Shown here one piece after another: positions 7,444 through 13,450 of a DNA stretch of 13,450 nt. The translations under genes and the position numbers were made by a program. Source of the DNA: Treponema sp. (GTDB lineage Bacteria > Spirochaetota > Spirochaetia > Treponematales > Breznakiellaceae); the NCBI GenBank assembly GCA_020216655.1, contig JAIWNU010000149.1, positions 1-13,450 on the forward strand, written 5' to 3'. The first letter of the stretch is position 1. Each line of letters starts with the position of its first letter. The notes under the pieces are model-generated. The model had not been told where the DNA came from, did not search any database, and saw nothing but the letters and a program-made list of their open reading frames with translations.

Positions 7444-8765
7444 CAGGCTACGAACTGCTTCAGCGTCTTTCCAAAGCAAGCAGCCGGGACCGCCTTGCGG
7501 AACTGTACGGAGCATCCCAGGTTGATGAAGCCCAACGGCGTTACCGGAGCCTGCTTGAAGCTACCTTGCAGGCCTTTCCCGAAACAGAAGGAAATATCCA
7601 TGTGTTTACCGCCGCCGGCCGAACCGAACTGGGGGGCAACCATACGGATCATAATCATGGAAAAGTACTTGCCGCATCCATCCAGCTCGATGCCCTGGCC
7701 TTTGTGAGCCCCCGGCAGGACAACAAGGTTATTTTTAGGTCCACTGGCTACAGCGATGTAGTAGTAGACATTTCAGAAACGGAACCAAAAGAACAGGAAA
7801 AGGGCACGACGGAGGCCCTCGTCCGGGGAATCGCCGCGGAATTCAAAAACCGGGGGGTACCAGTCCGCGGGTTTACCGCCAATGCGGCCTCCACGGTTCT
7901 CTCCGGCTCTGGCCTTTCGTCCTCCGCGGCAGTAGAGGTCCTTTTTGGCACCATTTTTGACCGGCTCTACGGCGGCGGGAACCGCAGCGCCGTAGAAATT
8001 GCCCAAATCGGTCAGCGTGCCGAAAATGTCTACTTTGGCAAGCCCTGCGGGCTCATGGACCAGGTCGCCTGCGCCTCAGGAGGCGCGGTGGCCATCGACT
8101 TTAAGGATCCGGCCCGCCCGCTGGTAACCCAGGTCCCCTTTGATCCAGGCCTCTCTGGCTATGCCCTCTGTGTGGTCGATACGGGCGGGAGCCACGCTGA
8201 CCTGACCGATGAATACGCTGCGGTTCCCGCCGAAATGAAGGCCGTGGCAGCCCACTTCGGCAAAGCGGTCCTCCGTGATGTTGATAAAAAGGACTTTTAT
8301 GGGGCCATACCCGCCCTGCGGCAAAAGGCCGGAGACCGGGCCGTACTGCGGGCCCTGCATTTTTTTGCTGAAAACGACCGGGTGGATGCCATGCTTCGGG
8401 CAGTGCAGGCCCATCACGAAGCGCAGAACGCTTCTGAGCGGCAGCAGGCTATGGAAACCTTCCTCAGCCTTGTGAACGAGTCTAGCAATTCATCCTGGGA
8501 ACTTTTGCAGAATGTTACTTCCGTAAAGTCCGTAGGAGAACAGGGCCCCGCCCTCGCATTAGCCATGACCCGCGACTTTATACAGAGCCTGGGCCGCGGT
8601 GCCTGCCGGGTACACGGAGGAGGCTTTGCCGGCACTATCCAAGTGTATATCCCGACAGAATCGGTCGGCCTGTACCGGGACTGGATGGCCGGAACCTTCG
8701 GCGAAAAGGCAGTTACCCAGCTGCGTATTCGGCCGGTAGGGGCTGCAGAGCTCCATTTTGACTAA
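7440..8765 (+). CDS. galK: Galactokinase-family sugar kinase (GHMP superfamily)
   Basis: 441 residues, longer than E. coli GalK (about 380). It belongs to the GHMP kinases and is expected to phosphorylate galactose at C1 using ATP. Motif 1 is [15 protein letters not shown] (60-74), motif 2 is [11 protein letters not shown] (156-166), the presumed catalytic Asp207 is in CGLMDQ, and motif 3 is GGGFAGT (393-399). Compared with the classical signature GRVNLIGEHTDYNxG, the Glu that contacts the sugar is Asn67 and the Tyr is His71. This variant marks a divergent branch, so substrate range should not be taken for granted. Its overlap with galT (ATGA at 7440-7443) and the pathway context support galactokinase. 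GGAG about 8 bases upstream serves as ribosome-binding site. No galE, galM or transporter is visible in the window. Confidence 0.92.
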   Translation: MTGYELLQRLSKASSRDRLAELYGASQVDEAQRRYRSLLEATLQAFPETEGNIHVFTAAGRTELGGNHTDHNHGKVLAASIQLDALAFVSPRQDNKVIFRSTGYSDVVVDISETEPKEQEKGTTEALVRGIAAEFKNRGVPVRGFTANAASTVLSGSGLSSSAAVEVLFGTIFDRLYGGGNRSAVEIAQIGQRAENVYFGKPCGLMDQVACASGGAVAIDFKDPARPLVTQVPFDPGLSGYALCVVDTGGSHADLTDEYAAVPAEMKAVAAHFGKAVLRDVDKKDFYGAIPALRQKAGDRAVLRALHFFAENDRVDAMLRAVQAHHEAQNASERQQAMETFLSLVNESSNSSWELLQNVTSVKSVGEQGPALALAMTRDFIQSLGRGACRVHGGGFAGTIQVYIPTESVGLYRDWMAGTFGEKAVTQLRIRPVGAAELHFD

Positions 8766-8781
8766 CAAAGTAGGATTGCTT

Positions 8782-8820
8782 GCGGTTGCGCGCGGTTTCA
8801 ATAAAACCGCATGCAACCGC
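8782..8820 (+). terminator. Long near-perfect hairpin 16 bp after galK (terminator or operator)
   Basis: Outer arms GCGGTTGC (8782-8789) and GCAACCGC (8813-8820), inner arms GCGGTTT (8792-8798) and AAACCGC (8804-8810), loop CAATA. The two bases between arms give one G-T pair and one mismatch, so the stem is about 17 bp. Its place after galK suggests transcript end or 3'-end protection, but no T run follows, so it is not a textbook intrinsic terminator. GCGGTT appears twice in each arm exactly 10 bp apart, which would also suit protein binding. Confidence 0.55.
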
Positions 8821-8854
8821 TGATACTAATCGTGGCCCAACAAAGCAACTTTTT

Positions 8855-8883
8855 CGGCGGCTGAGATCAGAGCCGCCGGCTTT
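8855..8883 (+). terminator. Second hairpin in the galK-fliS gap, possible terminator
   Basis: An 8-bp perfect stem: CGGCGGCT (8855-8862) pairs with AGCCGCCG (8871-8878) around an 8-base loop. A weak T-rich stretch (GCTTTCGTACTTT) follows, and four T bases precede it. It lies before the proposed fliS promoter, where a terminator for the galTK transcript would be expected. Confidence 0.5.
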
Positions 8884-8897
8884 CGTACTTTAAGCTC

Positions 8898-8926
8898 TTA
8901 AAAAAAGCATTTACTTCGGGTATGAT
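8898..8926 (+). promoter_or_regulatory. Candidate sigma-70 promoter for fliS-flgN-polA-coaE
   Basis: TTAAAA (8898-8903), a 17-base spacer and TATGAT (8921-8926), matching 4 of 6 and 5 of 6 consensus bases. Transcription would start near 8933, giving a leader of about 80 bases before fliS. A sigma-28 flagellar promoter was looked for; only a poor match was found near 8930. Confidence 0.45.
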
Positions 8927-8945
8927 AGGGTCGATACTAGAACTA

Positions 8946-8984
8946 TCAGACCTTTGGAACATAACTGCACAATCAAAGGCCTGA
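8946..8984 (+). promoter_or_regulatory. Imperfect inverted repeat in the fliS leader
   Basis: TCAGACCTTTG (8946-8956) and CAAAGGCCTGA (8974-8984) are complementary at 10 of 11 positions, with a 17-base loop. The repeat lies downstream of the proposed promoter and ends 16 bases before the ribosome-binding site at 9001. It could be an operator or an mRNA stem that tunes fliS translation or stability. Confidence 0.5.
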
Positions 8985-9000
8985 AGGACCGAGTCTATTT

Positions 9001-9007
9001 GGAGGGG
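9001..9007 (+). promoter_or_regulatory. Strong ribosome-binding site that sets the fliS TTG start
   Basis: GGAGGGG, 7 bases before TTG at 9015. There is no ATG or GTG in frame at a sensible distance, and the FliS homology begins immediately after the TTG. Confidence 0.8.
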
Positions 9008-9014
9008 AAACGCT

Positions 9015-9461
9015 TTGGCTTATCCTAATGCACTATCCGCTTACCGGGAAACAAGGGTTCGCACCGCCAGCCAGGGACAGCTTATCATCATGCTTTATGA
9101 TGAAGCGGTCAAACAGCTGGACCACAGCATAGAACTTCTGAACCTGAACCAAAGGGGCAAACCCGATCCATCCCGGATCGAACCAATAAACAAAGCTCTG
9201 GTAAAAGCCCAGGAAATTATAACCGAATTGATGGTTTCCCTGGACTTTGAACAGGGCGGCGACATTGCCAAGAACCTGTTCTCCCTGTACACCTGGTTTA
9301 ACCGGGAACTGCTCGAGGCAAATCTTGCAAAAGACGTGGAACGCATTAAGGCTGTCCGCACCATGATGAACGAATTGCGGGGAGCATGGCAGGAAGTGGT
9401 CGCAAAAACCGCTGCAGAACACCGGGGAAATCCTTCTTCCGGAATCAACATCGCAGGGTGA
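9015..9461 (+). CDS. fliS: Flagellin export chaperone FliS
   Basis: 148 residues, all-helical and of typical length. FliS binds the C-terminus of newly made flagellin in the cytoplasm, keeps it from polymerising and delivers it to the flagellar export apparatus. The N-terminus LSAYRETRVRTASQGQLIIM followed by LYDEAVKQLD is the family signature; the central helices (INKALVKAQEIITELMVSLDFEQGGDIAKNLFSLYTWFNRELLEAN) and the late AWQEV also fit. Translation starts at TTG, with GGAGGGG 7 bases upstream. It begins a plus-strand group and is 9 bp from flgN. fliD and flagellin genes, often near fliS, are not in the window. Confidence 0.96.
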   Translation: MAYPNALSAYRETRVRTASQGQLIIMLYDEAVKQLDHSIELLNLNQRGKPDPSRIEPINKALVKAQEIITELMVSLDFEQGGDIAKNLFSLYTWFNRELLEANLAKDVERIKAVRTMMNELRGAWQEVVAKTAAEHRGNPSSGINIAG

Positions 9462-9470
9462 GGTATACCG

Positions 9471-9965
9471 ATGGCAAGCACCGAATCTGGACAGAAACAG
9501 CTTACGTTATCAGAGGAGGAACTTGCCCATCGGGTTGCGGTGCTTAAACGGTTCCGGGAGTTATTGGTAGAACAACGGAACCGTTTCCAGGAATACCTGG
9601 TAGTTCTGGACAAGCAAAAGGAAGTCATCGAAAAGGGTGATACGGATGCCCTCCTTTCCCATGTTGAACTGGAAGAAAAGATCGTTTCCGATATTTTTGC
9701 CATTCAGAAAGTAATAGACCCACTGGAAGACCTCTATAGGGCCAGCTATCCTGAGCGGGAAACAGAGGTCCCAAAACTAAAGGCGGCCCTGGAAGAGTTA
9801 AAGAACGAAGCTGTACAGCGGTCCCAGCGGAACCGGAATCTCCTTTCAGAACGAATGGATAAGCTGCGCAGCGAAATTAAGACCCTCAGAAACAACCCGT
9901 TTGCCGCCCAGCGCTCCGTTTATGACAATTCCGGAGCCGCTTCGCTAGTTGACATTAAGGGATGA
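9471..9965 (+). CDS. flgN: FlgN-family flagellar export chaperone
   Basis: 164 residues, almost entirely helical and rich in charged residues. Residues 15-80 form a long helical hairpin (VLKRFRELLVEQRNRFQEYL, then LDKQKEVIEKGDTDALL), and the C-terminal part carries RNRNLLSERMDKLRSEIKTLRNN, both typical of FlgN. FlgN chaperones the hook-filament junction proteins FlgK and FlgL before export. Sequence conservation in this family is low, so the call also rests on its place 9 bp after fliS. GAGG lies about 7 bases before the ATG. The stop codon overlaps the polA start by 4 bp (ATGA at 9962-9965), so translation of polA is probably coupled to it. Confidence 0.85.
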   Translation: MASTESGQKQLTLSEEELAHRVAVLKRFRELLVEQRNRFQEYLVVLDKQKEVIEKGDTDALLSHVELEEKIVSDIFAIQKVIDPLEDLYRASYPERETEVPKLKAALEELKNEAVQRSQRNRNLLSERMDKLRSEIKTLRNNPFAAQRSVYDNSGAASLVDIKG

Positions 9966-12877
9966 ACAATCATAAATCGCCTATTTATCTCATCGACGCC
10001 TACGGACTCATATACCGGTTTTACTTTGCCTTTATAAGCCGGCCCCTACGAAACAGCAGGGGAGAAAATGTATCCGCCCTATTCGGCTTTGCCCGGACCA
10101 TGAGCAGTCTGCTTAATGACGGAGCTCCCCTGGCAGACACGGAAGGCAAAATATGCCCCAATCGGGTAAAGCCCAGTCATCTTGCAGTAGCCTTTGACGC
10201 CCCGGGACCTACATTCCGGCACGAAAAGTTCGAAGCCTACAAGGCGACCCGGCAGAAAGCCCCTGATGATCTCCATGCCCAGGTTCCCCTGGTAAAGCAA
10301 TTTCTCGAACTCCTTAACGTTCCGATCCTGCAGGTTCCCGGCTACGAAGCGGATGATATCATCGCCACCATAGCGGAACAGTGCCGCCGGGAAGGCAGAG
10401 CCTGCTACACTATTTCGTCTGACAAAGATTTGCTCCAGCTTGTTGGGGATGGGATTTATCAGCTCAGACCTGGGAAGAACAGCCTCCCCCAGGAGGGTAT
10501 TTCCCTTGAACTCGTGGGGCCTGACGAAGTAAAGGCCGAATGGGGTGTCCCGCCCGCAAAAGTGTTAGACATCCTTGCCCTTATTGGAGACAGCTCAGAC
10601 AACATTCCCGGCGTTAAAGGAATCGGTGAAAAGACTGCGGAAAAACTCATGGCCCGCTATGGCTCGCTGGATGAAATTTACAAAAACATCGCCAGCATCG
10701 AAGGCTCTGTGGGAAAAAAACTTGCCGAAGGGCGGGAAATGGCCTTTTTTTCCCGTTCACTCATCGAGCTTTGCAGTACTGTTCCCCTTCCCATCAATAC
10801 ACTGGAGGACCTTTCCCTGCACAAGCTGGATACCCGGTCAGCGGCCCGTTTCTTGTTAGACCAGGGTATACGGCAAGCAGCGCTCAGTCTGGATCCCAAT
10901 GCAGCGGCTCACGGGGCGGCCAACGCAGGCGCTGCTCTTTCGCAAGAAACGAGCCCCATTACCGGCACCACTGCTGCCCCCCACAGCGGGATGGCAGGCA
11001 CAGAACTGAGCGCTGAACTGAGCTCTGAAAATCGAGACAAAGGCGCGACTACACCAGAATCTCTCATTGCTCCTGAACTGAAAGCCCCCGGCCGCTATAA
11101 AACGGTGCTCGAATTGTCAGAGCTGCACCAAATTCTGGACCAGGCCCGCAAGCAGAAGCTGCTTGCCCTCGATTTCGAAACCGATTCTCTTGAGCCATGG
11201 GATGCCCGGGTGGTGGGCTTTTCCCTTGCCCTGCAAGCAGGCACAGCCTGGTATGTTCCGGTCATGGCCCACCAGGGGATTGCCCCTCATATTGATGGAT
11301 CAGCGGCAAAACAAGCGCTGGAGGAAATCCTTTTGGACCCTGCCATGACCATCGCTGCTCATAACGCAAAGTACGATTACGCCGTATCCCGCCATTGGGG
11401 CATAGCGCCCTGGGCTGCCCGAATCTGGGATACCATGGTAGCCGCCTGGGTCCAGGACCCAGAACGGGGCAATTATGCGCTGGATTCGCTCATTGGATCC
11501 CACCTGGGGCTTAAGACTACCCCCTACGAAGAAGTAGTCCCCAAGGGTAAAACCTTTGACACCATCAGCTTGGAAAGCGCCACAGCCTATTCCTGCGAAG
11601 ACGCGGATTACACCCTGCGCCTTAAGGCTATTCTGGAACCGCGGCTCAAGGATATGGGCTGCATCGACCTGTTCCGCAACCTGGAAATGCCCCTGCTCCC
11701 TATTTTAAGCGAAATGGAAGGACGGGGCATTAAAATAGAGGCGGAGGTACTCCGCACCTACGGCAAAGAGCTCACCCAGGAGTTAAAATCCATAGAACAA
11801 GAGATATATAGCCTCGTGGGACACGAGTTTAATATAGCCTCTACCAAACAGCTCCAGGAAGTCCTCTTTGTGGAACGGAAACTGCAGGCTTCCAAAAAAA
11901 CCAAGACCGGCTACTCCACCGACGTAGCGGTGCTGGAAGAACTGGCCCGGGAAGACCCGGTGCCGGCCCATATTCTGCGTTACCGCACCCTGGCCAAGCT
12001 CAAGTCTACCTATGTGGACACCCTGGCTGACCAGGCGGGAGCGGACGGCCGGCTTCGTACCCATTTTGTACAGACCGGCACCGCTACGGGCCGGCTTTCG
12101 AGCAGGGACCCCAATTTGCAGAACATCCCTATTAGGGATGAAGAGGGCCGGCGAATCCGGCAGGCCTTTGTGGCCGAACCGGGGCAGGTGCTCATTTCTG
12201 CGGACTACAGCCAGATCGAGCTTGTAGTCCTGGCCCATCTTTCACAGGACCCGGGGCTCTGCGAAGCCTTTATTAAGGGGCAGGATGTACACCGCAGAAC
12301 CGCCAGCCTTATATTCGGCATCAACGAAGATCAGGTTACGGGAGATCAGCGGCGCATCGCCAAGACAATCAATTTTGGGGTCATGTACGGCATGAGCGCC
12401 TTTAGGCTTTCCAACGAACTGGGCATAAGCCGCAGCGACGCCCAGATGTTCATCAATATGTACTTTACGACTTATAAGGGCATTAGGAAGTTTATTGATG
12501 ATACGATCCGCGAAACGGAACGAACCGGCTACTCCCAGACTATTCTCGGCCGGCGCCGGTATATTCCAACCATTAACTCGCGGAACAAGACCGAAAAGGC
12601 AGCGGCAGAACGGGTCGCCATTAATACGCCCATTCAGGGATCCGCAGCGGATATTGTAAAACTTGCAATGATTCGGCTGGATAGGGCGCTCCGGCAAAAA
12701 CAGAGTCCCGCCCGTATGCTCCTCCAGGTCCATGACGAGCTTATTTTAGAGTGCCCCCAGGCAGCAGCAGAAGAGACTGCCAAAATCGTGCAAGAAGAAA
12801 TGGAACAGGCTATCGTTCTGAGGGTGCCTCTCCGGGTCAGCGTGGAAACCGGAAAGCGCTGGGGAGATTTCCACTAA
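9962..12877 (+). CDS. polA: DNA polymerase I
   Basis: 971 residues against 928 in E. coli. It removes RNA primers, fills gaps in repair and joins lagging-strand processing. Domains: 5' nuclease (1-305; LIDAYGLIYRFYFAF, FDAPGPTFRHEKFEAYKATR, GYEADDIIAT, SSDKDLLQL, GDSSDNIPGVKGIGEKTA); an Ala/Ser/Thr-rich linker (about 311-377); 3'-5' exonuclease with all acidic residues (DFETDS 404-409, AHNAKYDYAV 466-475, YSCED 543-547), so proofreading should work; polymerase with motif A DYSQIE (748-753), motif B RRIAKTINFGVMYG (797-810) and motif C VHDE (923-926). A short insertion lies near residues 55-70 in the nuclease domain. The ATG overlaps the flgN stop; there is no properly spaced ribosome-binding site, which fits coupled translation. 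coaE starts 1 bp after its stop. Confidence 0.99.
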   Translation: MNNHKSPIYLIDAYGLIYRFYFAFISRPLRNSRGENVSALFGFARTMSSLLNDGAPLADTEGKICPNRVKPSHLAVAFDAPGPTFRHEKFEAYKATRQKAPDDLHAQVPLVKQFLELLNVPILQVPGYEADDIIATIAEQCRREGRACYTISSDKDLLQLVGDGIYQLRPGKNSLPQEGISLELVGPDEVKAEWGVPPAKVLDILALIGDSSDNIPGVKGIGEKTAEKLMARYGSLDEIYKNIASIEGSVGKKLAEGREMAFFSRSLIELCSTVPLPINTLEDLSLHKLDTRSAARFLLDQGIRQAALSLDPNAAAHGAANAGAALSQETSPITGTTAAPHSGMAGTELSAELSSENRDKGATTPESLIAPELKAPGRYKTVLELSELHQILDQARKQKLLALDFETDSLEPWDARVVGFSLALQAGTAWYVPVMAHQGIAPHIDGSAAKQALEEILLDPAMTIAAHNAKYDYAVSRHWGIAPWAARIWDTMVAAWVQDPERGNYALDSLIGSHLGLKTTPYEEVVPKGKTFDTISLESATAYSCEDADYTLRLKAILEPRLKDMGCIDLFRNLEMPLLPILSEMEGRGIKIEAEVLRTYGKELTQELKSIEQEIYSLVGHEFNIASTKQLQEVLFVERKLQASKKTKTGYSTDVAVLEELAREDPVPAHILRYRTLAKLKSTYVDTLADQAGADGRLRTHFVQTGTATGRLSSRDPNLQNIPIRDEEGRRIRQAFVAEPGQVLISADYSQIELVVLAHLSQDPGLCEAFIKGQDVHRRTASLIFGINEDQVTGDQRRIAKTINFGVMYGMSAFRLSNELGISRSDAQMFINMYFTTYKGIRKFIDDTIRETERTGYSQTILGRRRYIPTINSRNKTEKAAAERVAINTPIQGSAADIVKLAMIRLDRALRQKQSPARMLLQVHDELILECPQAAAEETAKIVQEEMEQAIVLRVPLRVSVETGKRWGDFH

Positions 12878-12878
12878 G

Positions 12879-13450
12879 ATGGATGACCGTACTGGCAACA
12901 CAGGGCCTCACGCTGATAAGAGTGGGGGACCGCGACTTATAGGACTGACCGGCCAGTATTGCGCAGGGAAAAACTATGTCGCAGGCCTGCTTGAGGCCCG
13001 GGGCATACCCGTGCTGGATGTGGACAAGCTGGGGCACCAGGCTTTGGAAGAGGAAAAGGAAGCTATCCTTTCCCGTTTCGGAGCGGATATACTCACTCCT
13101 GATGGAAACATAAACCGGAGACTCCTTGGGTCCCGGGTTTTTGCAGATCCGCAGGCCCTTAAAGACCTGGAAGCAATCGTCCACCCCCGGGCAAACCAGC
13201 TCACCGAAACTTGGATCGCAGGCCGGACTGAACCGGTTCTCGCCATAAACGCTGCCCTGCTCCACCGTTCGGCGGTCTTTTCACGCCTTTCCTGTATTAT
13301 CATTGTTCAGGCAGGGCTGCTCACCCGGCTTATCCGGGCAAAACAGCGGGATAGGCTGCCCTTTCGGACTCTTTTACAACGATTTAATAGTCAAAATCAA
13401 TTCACCACTCAATACTTTCATGGAAATGCCGATACCTATGTTGTAAAGAA
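12879..13450 (+). CDS. coaE: Dephospho-CoA kinase (3' end missing)
   Basis: The reading frame is open from ATG at 12879 to the right edge (190 codons visible), so nearly the whole of a roughly 200-residue enzyme is present. CoaE phosphorylates dephospho-CoA to CoA with ATP, the last step of CoA synthesis. Visible: LIGLTGQYCAGKN with the P-loop at 25-32, LDVDKLGHQA (46-55), INRRLLGSRVFADPQALKDLEAIVHP, an RAKQRDRL lid-like segment, and ADTYVVK near the end. Two deviations stand out: the P-loop ends in Asn32 instead of Ser/Thr, and the usual P-L-L-F-E strand reads INAALLH. About 19 polar residues precede the first strand, longer than usual, but no other in-frame start exists. It is 1 bp after polA and probably translationally coupled. 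Confidence 0.9.
   Translation, partial: MDDRTGNTGPHADKSGGPRLIGLTGQYCAGKNYVAGLLEARGIPVLDVDKLGHQALEEEKEAILSRFGADILTPDGNINRRLLGSRVFADPQALKDLEAIVHPRANQLTETWIAGRTEPVLAINAALLHRSAVFSRLSCIIIVQAGLLTRLIRAKQRDRLPFRTLLQRFNSQNQFTTQYFHGNADTYVVK

Noticed and set aside
8911..8937. Sigma-28 flagellar promoter before fliS
   Set aside because: GTCGATAC at 8930-8937 matches the -10 consensus at 6 of 8 positions, but the -35 at correct spacing is TTAC rather than TAAA; the sigma-70 reading just upstream is better.
8766..9014. Hidden tRNA, small RNA gene or small protein in the longest gap
   Set aside because: No cloverleaf, no open frame with a ribosome-binding site, and the structure present is explained by two hairpins, a promoter and a leader stem.
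9095..9703. 202-codon minus-strand frame across fliS and flgN
   Set aside because: Ser/Arg-rich, no domain, antisense to two recognisable genes; explained by codon shadowing.
12242..12733. 163-codon minus-strand frame inside polA
   Set aside because: Antisense to the conserved polymerase domain motifs A to C; no domain recognised.
1..13450. CRISPR array, insertion sequence, phage or defence genes
   Set aside because: No spaced direct repeats, transposase, integrase or terminal inverted repeats were seen; gene content is core housekeeping, motility and sugar use.

Overview
The window reads as chromosomal DNA from a diderm, flagellated bacterium, most likely a spirochaete of the Treponema/Spirochaeta group with roughly balanced GC content. 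The evidence is gene content and protein style: a LolA-like periplasmic carrier (so an outer membrane is present), a RodZ-like protein, the FliS and FlgN flagellar chaperones, a proofreading-competent PolA, and a CoaE whose P-loop ends in Asn. The genus is inferred from the look of the proteins; no search was run.

Layout: genes fall into two divergent blocks that meet in a 116-bp region at 6266-6381. Leftwards on the minus strand lie a DUF432-like protein of unknown function, an MscS-type mechanosensitive channel, the FtsH membrane protease, a tandem thioredoxin-fold protein without redox cysteines, the ribosome-associated CRM protein YhbY, a LolA-like protein, and a RodZ-like protein cut by the left edge. 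Most gaps are 9-31 bp. Those before ftsH (68 bp) and before the LolA gene (93 bp) are larger and could hold internal promoters. The block looks like an envelope and protein quality-control cluster.

Rightwards on the plus strand, galT and galK overlap by 4 bp and form a Leloir galactose operon. A 249-bp non-coding gap (8766-9014) follows. It holds two strong hairpins, a plausible sigma-70 promoter and an inverted repeat in the fliS leader. Then comes a compact group fliS-flgN-polA-coaE: flgN and polA overlap by 4 bp, and polA and coaE are 1 bp apart. This ties flagellar export chaperones to DNA polymerase I and the last step of CoA synthesis. coaE runs off the right edge.

No rRNA, tRNA, CRISPR array, insertion sequence or phage gene was seen. 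Most genes are core housekeeping. The points most worth a second look are the cysteine-less thioredoxin tandem, the DUF432-like/MscS pair, the GalK and CoaE active-site variants, the helically phased GCGGTT repeats after galK, and the flagellar/polA coupling.
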